64,000 nt of DNA, taken from the NCBI GenBank assembly GCA_030431475.1, contig JAUIJD010000009.1, positions 41,253-105,252 on the forward strand. The letters are read 5' to 3'. Below are positions 17,783-26,924 of this stretch, one piece after another. Below the pieces are notes generated by a model that worked only from the letters and a program-made list of their open reading frames with translations, did no database searches and had not been told where the DNA came from. Each line of letters begins with the position of its first letter. Positions within the stretch are counted from its first letter, which is position 1. Source of the DNA: Verrucomicrobiia bacterium. Lineage in GTDB: Bacteria > Verrucomicrobiota > Verrucomicrobiia > Verrucomicrobiales > Akkermansiaceae. Position numbers and translations under genes: made by a program.

Positions 17783-18397
17783 TCAGTGGTCGAGCTTCAG
17801 CTTCTTGAGCTTCGGCTCGATCACCATCCGGCAGTAGCCGTTCTTCGACTTGTTGGCGAAGTAGTATTCCTGGTGGTAGTTCTCGGCCGGGTAGAAGGTA
17901 GAGGCCTTGGTGATCTCGGTCACGATGGGATCCTCGAAGTCCGGCTGGTGGGCCTCCTTCGAGGCCTTCGCGACCTTCTGCTGCTCCTCGGAGTGAAAGT
18001 AGATGGCGGATCGATACTGGGTGCCGACATCGGCGCCCTGGCGGTTGAGGGTCGTCGGATCGTGGAGCTGCCAGAACCAGGCGAGCACCTTCTCGTAGCT
18101 GATCTTCTCCGGGTCGAACACCACCTGCACGACTTCGGCGTGGCCGGTGGTGCCGGCACAGACGGCCTCGTAGCTCGGGTTGGCAACGGTGCCTCCCATG
18201 TAGCCCGAGGTGGCCGAATACACGCCCTCGAGCTGGTCATAGACGGCTTCGACGCACCAGAAGCAGCCGGCGCCGAGCGTGGCGACTTCGGCTCCTTCGG
18301 GGACTTTCGGAGTTTCGGCGGGCTTTTTGTCTTCTTCGGACATGGCGGTGCAGGAAGTCAGGGCGATGAGGCCGAGAATGGAAAGAACGAGCTTCAT
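17783..18397 (-). CDS. msrA: Peptide-methionine (S)-S-oxide reductase, exported
   Basis: Repairs oxidised methionine. 204 aa with a lipoprotein-type leader MKLVLSILGLIALTSC (Cys16), then an acidic linker. The catalytic domain has the active-site GAGCFWC, the glycine-rich SGYMGGTVANPSYEAVCAG, GHAEVVQV, and FFHSEEQQ-like text (YFHSEEQQ). The lipobox implies anchoring in the envelope, where oxidised methionine arises. The DsbD-like protein at 22.5-24.6 kb could supply electrons (inference). ATG 18397 is chosen over 18448 because it begins the signal peptide. Confidence 0.95.
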   Translation of the reverse strand: MKLVLSILGLIALTSCTAMSEEDKKPAETPKVPEGAEVATLGAGCFWCVEAVYDQLEGVYSATSGYMGGTVANPSYEAVCAGTTGHAEVVQVVFDPEKISYEKVLAWFWQLHDPTTLNRQGADVGTQYRSAIYFHSEEQQKVAKASKEAHQPDFEDPIVTEITKASTFYPAENYHQEYYFANKSKNGYCRMVIEPKLKKLKLDH

Positions 18398-18507
18398 GAC
18401 GGTGAGAGGGCGGAACCCCCGATGATCTTCCCAAAGAGTAGCGCGCATTTCAGAGGCGTAAAGGGGTTGGAAATTGGGTTTCCCGTCACGCAGGGATCCG
18501 TTAGCAA

Positions 18508-19437
18508 GTGGGTGTGGAGACCGCCGCCGTCGAAATCGAGTACCTACGCAAGCGCTACGGCCGCTTCGAGGCTCTGAAGGGCGTGGAACTCAGCGTTCCG
18601 CAGGGGGCGGTGTTCGGCCTGCTGGGGCCCAACGGAGCGGGCAAGAGCACTTTGGTGAAGTCCTTGCTGACGATTGTCCGCCCGACCCAGTGCCGGGGCC
18701 GCATGCTCGGTGAGCGGATCGGTCATCGGCGGACGCTCGGGCGGGTCGGCTATCTTCCCGAGCATGCCCGGTTCCCCGAGTATCTCACGGGGCGTCAGAT
18801 CGTGGCCTACACCGCAGGATTGGCGCGCGTGCCGGGGCGCGAGGCACGCCAGCGCACCGACGAGCTGCTGGAGATCGTGGGCATGCGGGAGTGGGCCGAC
18901 CGGAAGAACGGCACCTATTCGAAGGGGATGCGTCAACGGGTCGGGCTCGCCCAAGCGCTGGTCAACGACCCGGCCATCGTGTTCCTCGACGAGCCGACCG
19001 ACGGGGTCGATCCCGGGGGACGGGTCGAGATTCGCCGGATCATCGAGAACATGCGGGAGCAGGGGCGCACGGTGTTCGTCAACAGCCACCTGCTGGGCGA
19101 GGTCGAGCAGGTCGTCGACGAAGTCGCGATCATGGCCCGCGGCGAGATCGTCGAACGCGGCACGCTCGAGGCATTGACCCGTCAGGACAACCGCTACGAA
19201 ATCCGGACGCTCGGACCGGTGCCGTCTGCCGTGCGCGCCGAGCTGGAGCAGGAAGGAATCGAGGTGGCGGGCGACCGCATCGCGGTCACGGCGGAGGATG
19301 CCAAGGGAGTGCAGGCATTGATTGATCGCCTGCGGGAAGGCGGGGTGGTCATTCGGGAGATGAAGGAGTTGAGATTCTCGCTGGAAGAGGTGTTCCTCAA
19401 GGCGGTGGAGGCTCAGGGAGAGGAGAGGGCCCGATGA
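18508..19437 (+). CDS. ABC transporter ATP-binding protein
   Basis: 309-aa ATPase with a GTG start. Walker A GPNGAGKST, a signature in the YSKGMRQRVGLAQAL form (the variant common in ABC-2 type exporters) and Walker B AIVFLDEPTDGVDPGG are present. The last 80 residues form a regulatory extension (VRAELEQEGIEVAGDRI). Its stop overlaps the start of the permease gene by four bases (ATGA), so the two are translationally coupled. Probably an exporter or membrane-remodelling pair; substrate unknown. Confidence 0.94.
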   Translation: MGVETAAVEIEYLRKRYGRFEALKGVELSVPQGAVFGLLGPNGAGKSTLVKSLLTIVRPTQCRGRMLGERIGHRRTLGRVGYLPEHARFPEYLTGRQIVAYTAGLARVPGREARQRTDELLEIVGMREWADRKNGTYSKGMRQRVGLAQALVNDPAIVFLDEPTDGVDPGGRVEIRRIIENMREQGRTVFVNSHLLGEVEQVVDEVAIMARGEIVERGTLEALTRQDNRYEIRTLGPVPSAVRAELEQEGIEVAGDRIAVTAEDAKGVQALIDRLREGGVVIREMKELRFSLEEVFLKAVEAQGEERAR

Positions 19438-20423
19438 AGCAGTTCATCGCCGTGTTCGTCGACGCCCTGCGGTTGCTGAGGGCGCGGGCCTTGTTCTGGA
19501 TCACCCTCGGGATTTCCGCGGTGGCGGCGATCCTCTACCTCTCGATCGGTTTCGATGAGGAGGGGGTGACCCTGCTCTTCGGCGTTTCGCGCTTTGACAG
19601 CGACTACCTCCGGTTGGGTTCGCCCCTCGCCGAGATGTTCTACCTCGGGATCTTCAGCATGGTGATCGTCAACCTCTGGCTTTCGTGGGTGGCGGTGATC
19701 CTGGCGCTGATCACCTGTGCTCCGGTGTTTCCCGAGTTCATGGCGGAGGGCAGCGCCGGCGTGGTTCTGAGCAAACCGATCTCTCGCCTCCGGCTGTTCT
19801 TCTACAAGTATCTCGCGGGGCTGTTGTTCGCCTTTCTCCAGACCGCGGTGTTCTGCCTGATCGTCTTTCTTGCGATCCGTCTCCGGGTGGGGACCTGGAA
19901 TCCCTCGGTCTTCTGGGCGGTGCCGCTGATCGTCCTCATGTTCTCCTACCTGTGGGCGGTGATGGTCGCGGTGGGCGTCCGGACGCGCTCGGTGATGGCC
20001 TCGGTCCTGGCGTCGCTGCTGGTCTGGTTCGGGGCGTGGATCGCGAAAACCGTCGAGGAGTATGCCTGGACCGCCGGGGAACTCGGTGAAGTGCCGGCCG
20101 CCGCGGGAAGCATGCGGCTTTCGGAGAGCGAGCAGGAAAGCTGGCGCGATCGGTATGGCATGCTGTCGATGGCCTACACCATCCTGCCGAAAACCTCGGA
20201 CACCGTGAATCTGTTGCAGCGCCTGATCACGGTCGAGGGTGAGCAGGAGTTCGCACTGAGCGAGCTGCTCAACCTGATGGCGACCGGTGAACCGGAGCGG
20301 GACGACGAGGTCGAGGCGGCGCTCGAACGCCACAGCATGGGATTCATCATCGGCTCCTCGCTCGCCTTCGAGGCCGTGATTCTCGCCTTCGCCGCGTGGT
20401 CCTTCTGCCGCCGCGACTACTGA
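19434..20423 (+). CDS. ABC transporter permease (ABC-2 type)
   Basis: 329-aa membrane protein with about six hydrophobic helices, partner of the preceding ATPase. The first helix is at about 18-38 (ALFWITLGISAVAAILYLSIG). A large extracytoplasmic loop is present, then helices at about 60-90, 110-150 and 165-190, and a final one near the C-terminus (IGSSLAFEAVILAFAAWSF). The segment FMAEGSAGVVLSKPISRLRLFFYKY is typical of ABC-2 permeases, where it forms the coupling region. It ends convergently with glgB, with a short CGGGG/CCCCG hairpin near 20432-20447. Confidence 0.9.
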   Translation: MKQFIAVFVDALRLLRARALFWITLGISAVAAILYLSIGFDEEGVTLLFGVSRFDSDYLRLGSPLAEMFYLGIFSMVIVNLWLSWVAVILALITCAPVFPEFMAEGSAGVVLSKPISRLRLFFYKYLAGLLFAFLQTAVFCLIVFLAIRLRVGTWNPSVFWAVPLIVLMFSYLWAVMVAVGVRTRSVMASVLASLLVWFGAWIAKTVEEYAWTAGELGEVPAAAGSMRLSESEQESWRDRYGMLSMAYTILPKTSDTVNLLQRLITVEGEQEFALSELLNLMATGEPERDDEVEAALERHSMGFIIGSSLAFEAVILAFAAWSFCRRDY

Positions 20424-20451
20424 GAGCGGTCCGGGGTGAGGTCCCCGCGGC

Positions 20452-22443
20452 CTAAGGTGCGAAGACCAGCGCGGTGCGGGACGGCGTGTAGATGCTGAGC
20501 TCTCCCTCGTCGTTCACCGGATAGACGATGGAGGCGTCGGTCCGGTCGTGACCGCCGAATTCCGGCGAGTCGCTGGAAAGGACGAGGCGGTAGTCGCCGG
20601 TTCCCGGGACCTTGAAGCGGTAGTCGGCGATCGAGCGGTCGACCGACCAGTTGAAGACCAGCAGGACGCCGCCGCGTTCGACACAGAGGACCTTGTTGAC
20701 CGGGTCGATGTTGAGGCAGTTCGCCGGCGCGTTCCCGGGAAGCCCATACCGATCGCCCAGCTGCAGCATCGCGCGGTCGAACGCCAGCAGCCATCCGTAC
20801 TTGAGCGCCGGGTTGTCCGCCAGGGACCACTGACGGCGACAGTAGTGGTAGGACCAGTCGTTGCCTTCGCGGGGGAAGTCCAGCCACTCGGGGTGGCCGA
20901 ACTCGTTGCCCATGAAATTCAGCCAGCCTTCTCCGGCGAGGGCGAAGGTGACGAGGCGGATCATCTTGTGGAGCGCGATGCCCCGTTCGATCACGGGATG
21001 GTCGTCGCCGATTCCCATGTGCCAGTACATCTCCTGATCCATCAGCCAGAAGGCGACCGTCTTGTCTCCGACCAGCGCCTGGTCGTGACTCTCGGCGTAG
21101 GCGATGTTGGCCTCGCCATGGCGCCGGTTGGTCAGGGTATGCCACATCTCGTCGAGGTTCCAGTCCTCGTCACGGCTGTGCTTGAGCAGCTTGATCCAGT
21201 AGTCGGGCACGCCCATCGCGAGGCGGTGGGTGAAGCCGATGCCGCCGTCGGCGACCGGCCGGCACAGGCCCGGCATGCCGGACATGTCCTCCGCCACCAG
21301 GAGAGCCCCGGGTTTCAACTCGCGCGCCAGCGTGGTCGCCAGCTGGAGGTAGAGGATGGCGTCGTGATCGATGTCGTGGGCGAAATACTTGTCGTAGTGG
21401 TCGAAGGCGGTGGTGCCGCGGTGCCAGTAGAGCATCGAGGTCACGCCGTCGAAACGGAAGCCGTCGAAGCGGAATTCCTCAAGCCACCAGCGGATGTTCG
21501 ACAGCAGGAAGCAGCGCACTTCGTCGCGGCCGTAGTCGAAGCACTTCGAGTCCCATTGGGGGTGCTCGCCCCGGGCGTCGGCGTGGAAGTAGAGGTTGCC
21601 GGAGCCGTCGAGGTCGTTGAGGCCCTCGGCGAGGTTCTTCACCGAGTGCGAATGGACGATGTCGAGGAGGACCGCGAGTCCGAGGCCGTGGGCGGTATCG
21701 ACCAGATACTTGAGGTCCTCGGGCGTGCCGAAGCGCGAGGACGGGGCGAAGAAGTTCGAGACGTGGTAGCCGAAGGAGCCGTAGTAGGGGTGCTCCTGGA
21801 CGGCCATCAGCTGGACCACGTTGTAACCTCCCTCGGCGATGCGTGGCAGCACGGTGTTGGCGAACTCGCGGTAGCTGTGGACGCGGGGCTCTTCGCCGGA
21901 CATGCCGACATGGGCTTCGTAGATGCGGGGAACCTCCACTGACGAAGGGTCGAAGTCGTTCCGCCACTGGTAGGGCTCGGGGGAGCTCCAGACTTCCGCG
22001 GAGAAGTCGTGGGTGTCGGGGTCTTGGACGACCCGGGTGGCGCAGGCGGGAATCCGGTCGCGCACCGAGCCGTCGGCGCCGGTGACGTGGAGCTTGTAGC
22101 GCTGACCGTGACGGATCAGGGCGCCGTCGATGCGCGCACCCCAGACGCCGTTCTCGGTGGCGGTGAGGGGGTGGCTTTCCGGGTTCCAGTCGTTGAAGTC
22201 GCCGACCAGGCTCACGGACGAGGCTCCGGGCAGCCACTCGCGGATGCTCCAGTCGCCCTCGGCGGTGGGGTGGAGTCCGACCAGAAAGTGGCCACGGGCG
22301 AAGGCGGCGAGCCTCCTCTTGGCGTCGCCGATGCGATGCCGCGTGTCCTCGAAGCGCTGGATCCGTTCGCGGATGCGGTCGGTCTGGGACTCGAGCCAGG
22401 GATCGTCGCGGACGAGTTGGGGGAGGTCGGAGGCTTCGCTCAT
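20452..22443 (-). CDS. glgB: 1,4-alpha-glucan branching enzyme (GH13, eukaryote-like subtype)
   Basis: Adds alpha-1,6 branches to glycogen; 663 aa. An N-terminal CBM48 region (SIREWLPGASSVSLVGDFNDWN) is followed by a GH13 barrel with LLDIVHSHSVKN, the nucleophile Asp in DGFRFDGVTSMLY, the acid Glu in LVAEDMSGMPG and the third carboxylate in YAESHDQALVGDKT. The C-terminal beta domain contains VLLVFNWS. DGVTSMLY and the overall length fit the GH13_8 branch shared with plants, fungi and several bacterial phyla, rather than the GH13_9 enzymes of E. coli. It is the last gene of the dsbD-side run. Confidence 0.95.
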   Translation of the reverse strand: MSEASDLPQLVRDDPWLESQTDRIRERIQRFEDTRHRIGDAKRRLAAFARGHFLVGLHPTAEGDWSIREWLPGASSVSLVGDFNDWNPESHPLTATENGVWGARIDGALIRHGQRYKLHVTGADGSVRDRIPACATRVVQDPDTHDFSAEVWSSPEPYQWRNDFDPSSVEVPRIYEAHVGMSGEEPRVHSYREFANTVLPRIAEGGYNVVQLMAVQEHPYYGSFGYHVSNFFAPSSRFGTPEDLKYLVDTAHGLGLAVLLDIVHSHSVKNLAEGLNDLDGSGNLYFHADARGEHPQWDSKCFDYGRDEVRCFLLSNIRWWLEEFRFDGFRFDGVTSMLYWHRGTTAFDHYDKYFAHDIDHDAILYLQLATTLARELKPGALLVAEDMSGMPGLCRPVADGGIGFTHRLAMGVPDYWIKLLKHSRDEDWNLDEMWHTLTNRRHGEANIAYAESHDQALVGDKTVAFWLMDQEMYWHMGIGDDHPVIERGIALHKMIRLVTFALAGEGWLNFMGNEFGHPEWLDFPREGNDWSYHYCRRQWSLADNPALKYGWLLAFDRAMLQLGDRYGLPGNAPANCLNIDPVNKVLCVERGGVLLVFNWSVDRSIADYRFKVPGTGDYRLVLSSDSPEFGGHDRTDASIVYPVNDEGELSIYTPSRTALVFAP

Positions 22444-22497
22444 CGGGGAGGAGCATGAAGCAGGAACCGCTCCCGTGCGAGCGAAAGGGATGTCGCC

Positions 22498-24639
22498 CTA
22501 CTCTTCCGGTGGGGGAGTCTCCTCGGTGAACAGCCGGGTCAGGTAGTCCGCCGACAGGACTTCCGGGGTGATGATGGGTTCTTCTCCGGGGACGTAGAGG
22601 ACGTTCACGGGGATGGCGCTGCGGCCCAGTTCCTCGAGCTTGGCATCGATCTCCGGGTCGGCCTTGGTCTTGTCGCCCTTGAGGGCGACGATGCCCCGCG
22701 ATTCCATCAGCTGCGCCACTTCGTCCGGGTAGGCCCGCTTCTTGTTCAGCTGGCAGGTCGCGCACCACTGGGCGGTGAAATCGACGTAGACCGGTGTGCC
22801 CTCCTCGAGAAGCTCCTCGACCTTCGATTCGCTCCAGGTTTCCCACTGGATGGCCGAGGCCTTCGGGGGTTTGCAGGCGTAGAGACCGAGGGCGGCGAAA
22901 AACACGGTGAGGCCGCGGGCGGTCCACCGCACCGACGAGCGGCGGGCCGGGGTGTCCCATCGGCCGTAGACCCATGCGGCGATCGCGATCAGGGTCAGCC
23001 CGATCACCACCGTGAGCATGTTGGCCAGCTCGATCTGACCGACGTAGACCCAGAGCAGGAAGCCGGCGGTGGCGAAGAGCAGGAACGACATCGCCTGCTT
23101 GAACGATTCCATCCACGGGCCGGGCCGGGGAAGCATGTCGACGAGCTTGGGAAAGATGGAGAGGATGAGGTAGGGGAGGGCCAGTCCAAGGGCCATGAAG
23201 GTGAAGGCGAGGAAGAACTGGAGGGCCGGCAGGGTGATGGCGACGCCGATGGCCGCGCCGAGGAACGGGGCCGAGCACGGGGTGGCGACCACGGTGGCGA
23301 GGATGCCGGAGAAGAACGATCCCGAGAGACCCTGCTTGCTCTGGAGCGACCCGCCGACGCCGGTGGCCGAGGCGCCGATTTCGAACACTCCGTACATCGA
23401 GAGGCCGAGGACGAACATCACCAGCATCAGGACCAGAATCGTCCAGGGGTTCTGCAGTTGGTATCCCCAGCCGACCTCCTCACCGGGTGCGGCCCCCGAC
23501 CGGAGGGCGAAAAGGATGCCGCTGAGCGCCCAGAAGGAAACCAGCACGCCGACGGCGAACATGAGCCCGTGGAGCATGATCTTCCTGCGGTCTTCGCCGG
23601 CTTGCTGGACGAAGCCCATGATCTTGATCCCGATGACCGGGAAGACGCAGGGCATGAGATTCAGGATGAGGCCACCCAGAAGCATGCCCCCCAGGACCGG
23701 GAGGAACTTCGCGAGGGGCAGGGGCGGGGTGGGTGGCTTGCCGATCACCAGCTCCGGAATCTCGATGGCGGTCGTGCCCGAGCCGTCGAGCGCTTGCTCC
23801 GAGACGAGGATTCCCGAAAGCGTGTCGCCCTGCTCGATGGCTTGTTCGATGAGTGGTATCTCGGTGAGGCGCTTCAGGGTGATGACCCAGTCGTCGCCAT
23901 CCCGCGAGATGTGGCCACCGGCACTCAGCGGGGCGACGTAGGGGACGGCGGGGATGAACTCAAGGTCGAGCGCGGAGAGATCGGGGAGGGCATCGTTCTC
24001 CGGGGAGAGCCGCAGGGCGAAGCCTCCCTCCGCGGTAGTGGCTTCGAAGGTCCAGTCCGAACTCGGACGGGGAAGGGATTCTCGCGCCTCGGCGAAGAGG
24101 GTGGCCCGTGCCGGGTCCGGGGTGGTGGTCTCGGCGGCGATGACCTCGACGGCGTAGGTCTGGGGCGCGTCGGGATTCGGCTCGTTCTTGCAGAGCATCT
24201 TGCAGATCTGCCAGGTCGGCTTGGCGGTCAGCGAGAAGGTCTCACCGATGGGCAGGTCCCCCGGTGGCGTGATCTCAACCGGGAAGATCGCCCGGTGAGA
24301 GTAGACGAGGCTCTTGTTGTCGAGCGAGCCGTCGATCACTTCAGGAACGGGCCATTGGATCGGTCCTGCCTCGAAACCGGGCGGAAGCGTCCATTCGATG
24401 GCGGGTGCCTGCTCGGTTCCACCACTGTTCTTGTAGTAGCTGTGCCACCCGTCGGGATGCTCGAGGACGAGCGCGACGGTGAAGGGCTCGCCCGGAGCGA
24501 TCGTCGACACCTCGGAGACGAGCGATGCTTCCGACCATTCCGCCTGCGGGGAGCCAAAGGCGGACTCGAGAGGATCCTCCGGCAACTGGGCATGGAGAGC
24601 GACGAGAAGGGCGGGAAGAACGAGGGCTGCTTTCATCAC
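22498..24639 (-). CDS. DsbD-family thiol:disulfide interchange protein
   Basis: Carries electrons across the inner membrane to envelope thiol proteins; 713 aa. It has a signal peptide and an N-terminal DsbD-like beta domain with the Cys pair ICKMLCKNEP (about 180-185). The central eight-helix domain includes the redox cysteines in NLMPCVFPVIGIK and VATPCSAPFLGAAIG. A C-terminal thioredoxin domain has the WCATC active site (VDFTAQWCATCQLNKK). All three redox centres are intact. Possible partners here are the exported MsrA and the secreted Cys-containing proteins (inference). Confidence 0.93.
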   Translation of the reverse strand: MMKAALVLPALLVALHAQLPEDPLESAFGSPQAEWSEASLVSEVSTIAPGEPFTVALVLEHPDGWHSYYKNSGGTEQAPAIEWTLPPGFEAGPIQWPVPEVIDGSLDNKSLVYSHRAIFPVEITPPGDLPIGETFSLTAKPTWQICKMLCKNEPNPDAPQTYAVEVIAAETTTPDPARATLFAEARESLPRPSSDWTFEATTAEGGFALRLSPENDALPDLSALDLEFIPAVPYVAPLSAGGHISRDGDDWVITLKRLTEIPLIEQAIEQGDTLSGILVSEQALDGSGTTAIEIPELVIGKPPTPPLPLAKFLPVLGGMLLGGLILNLMPCVFPVIGIKIMGFVQQAGEDRRKIMLHGLMFAVGVLVSFWALSGILFALRSGAAPGEEVGWGYQLQNPWTILVLMLVMFVLGLSMYGVFEIGASATGVGGSLQSKQGLSGSFFSGILATVVATPCSAPFLGAAIGVAITLPALQFFLAFTFMALGLALPYLILSIFPKLVDMLPRPGPWMESFKQAMSFLLFATAGFLLWVYVGQIELANMLTVVIGLTLIAIAAWVYGRWDTPARRSSVRWTARGLTVFFAALGLYACKPPKASAIQWETWSESKVEELLEEGTPVYVDFTAQWCATCQLNKKRAYPDEVAQLMESRGIVALKGDKTKADPEIDAKLEELGRSAIPVNVLYVPGEEPIITPEVLSADYLTRLFTEETPPPEE

Positions 24640-24694
24640 AAAGTGGCTTGTTCCTGAGAGGCGGCGGGGGAGGGCTGATTCCGGAAAAGTCCCG

Positions 24695-25726
24695 TCAGAG
24701 CGTGTCGAGATGGCGGGCGCAGTCGCGAATCAAGGCCGGCCCCTGAAAGATGAACGCGGAATAGATCTGCACCAGCGACGCCCCGGCCCGGATCTTCGAG
24801 GCGGCGTCTTCGGGGGAGGAAACGCCACCTGCGCCGATGATGGGGATGGCGTGGCCGAGTTCGGAATGGAATGCCCGGAGGATGTCGTTGCTTTTTTCAA
24901 GCAGGGGGCGTCCGGAGAGTCCTCCCGCCTCGCCGGCCCGCGGATGGCCTTCGACCTCTTCGCGGGAGATGGTGGTGTTGGTCGCGATCAGGCCCTCGAG
25001 CCCGCCGTCGCGGAAGACCCGGGAGAGCCCGGCGACCTGCGGCGGGTCGAGATCCGGCGCCACCTTGAACAACAGCGGAACCTTCCTGCCGTGCTCGCTC
25101 TCCAGTTTCTCCTGCTCGCGCTTCAGCGTTTCGAGCAGGCGGGCGCAGCTGTCCTCGCTCTGGAGGTCGCGCAGGCCGGGGGTGTTGGGAGAAGAGAAGT
25201 TCACCGCGATGTAATCGGCCGCGGCGTAGCAGGCCCGCAGACAGCTCAGGTAGTCGTCCGCCGCCTGTTCGTTCGGTGTGGTCTTGTTCTTGCCGATGTT
25301 GAATCCGAGCACGCCGTCGAAGTCTCGTGACGTCCGGGCGTTGCGGACGCCTTCCTCGATGCCGGGGTTGTTGAAACCCATGCGGTTGATGATGGCCTCG
25401 CGGTCGACGAGACGGAACAGGCGGGGCTTGGGATTCCCCGCCTGGGGCCGCGGGGTGAAGGTGCCGATCTCGACGAATCCGAACCCGAGGTGGCCGAGGG
25501 CGTCCACGGTGTTGCCCTCCTTGTCGAGTCCGGCGGCCAGTCCGATGCGGTTCGGAAAACGGAGTCCCATCAGCTCGACGGGGGCGACACACTCGGGCTG
25601 GGGCAAGGCCAGCGGAAGCACTCTTGAGCGCTCGGCCATTCGCAGGCCCGCCATGCTGACATTGTGGGCGGTTTCGGGGTCCAGGCGAAAGAGCAGGGAA
25701 CGGGCGATTCGGTAGGCGGCGGACAC
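24695..25726 (-). CDS. pyrD: Dihydroorotate dehydrogenase (quinone), class 2
   Basis: Membrane-associated flavoenzyme oxidising dihydroorotate to orotate with quinone; 343 aa. The class-2 N-terminal helix region (RIARSLLFRLDPETAHN) anchors it. The FMN-binding barrel has GLAAGLDKEGNTVDALGHLGFG, EIGTFTPRPQAGNPKPRLFR, the active loop VNFSSPNTPGLRDLQ and IIGAGGVSSPEDA. Pyrimidine synthesis links it to pyrG at the start of the window. The 59 bases upstream, before the hemW stop, hold an AATGACAAATG short repeat. Confidence 0.97.
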   Translation of the reverse strand: MSAAYRIARSLLFRLDPETAHNVSMAGLRMAERSRVLPLALPQPECVAPVELMGLRFPNRIGLAAGLDKEGNTVDALGHLGFGFVEIGTFTPRPQAGNPKPRLFRLVDREAIINRMGFNNPGIEEGVRNARTSRDFDGVLGFNIGKNKTTPNEQAADDYLSCLRACYAAADYIAVNFSSPNTPGLRDLQSEDSCARLLETLKREQEKLESEHGRKVPLLFKVAPDLDPPQVAGLSRVFRDGGLEGLIATNTTISREEVEGHPRAGEAGGLSGRPLLEKSNDILRAFHSELGHAIPIIGAGGVSSPEDAASKIRAGASLVQIYSAFIFQGPALIRDCARHLDTL

Positions 25727-25785
25727 GGGGGGAGGCTGCGTGTTCGGTCGCGAATGTTAAATGACAAATGCCGGATCCGGGCGCT

Positions 25786-26922
25786 TCAGGCGAGTTCGGC
25801 CGCGATCGGATCGACCAGTGCCGAGCCGGAGGGCGTGAGGATGAAGCGCTCTTCGCGGATGGTGGCGAAGCCGGCCTCGGTGAAGCGCTTCCGGTCTCGG
25901 GCCGAAATCCATTCCACCGGCACGCCCTCGGTCGTCCGGAGCAACAGCGCGAGACGCTCGAGGTGAAGCTGTTCGGGAGTGAGGGACTCCTGATCGACCA
26001 TCGCGTGCCCCACGCGCTCCACCATGTCGACGTAGCGGGCCGTGTCGGCCACGTTCGTGGTGCGGAGCGCCGCGAGGGTGGAGACGGCGGAGGGACCGAG
26101 GCCGAGGTAGTTCTCGCCCCGCCAGTAGCCCCGGTTGTGCTCGGAGCGGTGACCGGGGCGGGCGTAGTTCGAGGTTTCGTAGTGCTGGAAACCGGCCTCG
26201 GTCAGCCGGTCGTGCGCAAGGTGAAACTGCTCGGCGTCGCGGTCCTCGTCGACATCCAGGTCTCCACGCTCCAGCTTCTTGAAGAAGGCGGTGTCTTCCT
26301 CGTAGGTCAGGTTGTAGGCCGAGACGTGATCGGGCTCGAGAGCGATGGTGGTTTCGACGGTGGACCGCCAGGCATCGAGCGTCAGGCCCGGGACGGAGAA
26401 GATGAGGTCGACATTGATGGACGGCATGCCGGCGCGTCGCAGGATGCGGACCGCCTCGGCGGCCTGTTCGGGGTCGTGTTCCCGCCCGAGGGTGCGGAGG
26501 ACTTCGGGCGAGAACGACTGGATGCCGAGGGAAACCCGGCGGACTCCGAGCTCGAGGAAAAGCGTGGCCTTCGCGAGGTCGAAGGTGGCGGGGTTGGCCT
26601 CGAGGGTGACTTCTTCAAGCGATGAAAAGTCGAGGCACTCCGCCAGTCCGTTGAACAGCCGCCGGAGGTGCGAGGGGGAAAGCATCGAAGGAGTGCCTCC
26701 ACCGAGGTAGAGGGTCCGGGGAGTTTCCGTCGCAGGGCCGGGAGGGGAGGTTTCCCCCGAGGGTCCTGCGGCGAGCTTGCCGCCCGGCGCGGCGCGGTGG
26801 CGGGCTTCCGTGACCACGGCATCGATGAAGCGGGGAATGGGGGTGGCGCCCGGGGTGTGCTTGTAGAACGAGCAGTAGGGACAGACCCGGTGGCAGAACG
26901 GGATGTGGAGATAGGCGAGCAT
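25786..26922 (-). CDS. hemW: Radical SAM heme chaperone HemW
   Basis: Radical-SAM protein of the HemN/HemW family, 378 aa. The cluster motif Cys10-His-Arg-Val-Cys14-Pro-Tyr-Cys17 (CX3CX2C) lies in HIPFCHRVCPYCSFY. TLYLGGGTPSMLS, VTLEANPATF and RVSLGIQSF follow. Like HemW and unlike HemN, it lacks the extra N-terminal region, and the C-terminal HemN domain is present. ATG 26922 (MLAYLHIPF) is the real start; the frame runs on to 27087 through the upstream gene as a shadow. It follows the C39-like gene by two bases. Confidence 0.93.
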   Translation of the reverse strand: MLAYLHIPFCHRVCPYCSFYKHTPGATPIPRFIDAVVTEARHRAAPGGKLAAGPSGETSPPGPATETPRTLYLGGGTPSMLSPSHLRRLFNGLAECLDFSSLEEVTLEANPATFDLAKATLFLELGVRRVSLGIQSFSPEVLRTLGREHDPEQAAEAVRILRRAGMPSINVDLIFSVPGLTLDAWRSTVETTIALEPDHVSAYNLTYEEDTAFFKKLERGDLDVDEDRDAEQFHLAHDRLTEAGFQHYETSNYARPGHRSEHNRGYWRGENYLGLGPSAVSTLAALRTTNVADTARYVDMVERVGHAMVDQESLTPEQLHLERLALLLRTTEGVPVEWISARDRKRFTEAGFATIREERFILTPSGSALVDPIAAELA

Positions 26923-26924
26923 CG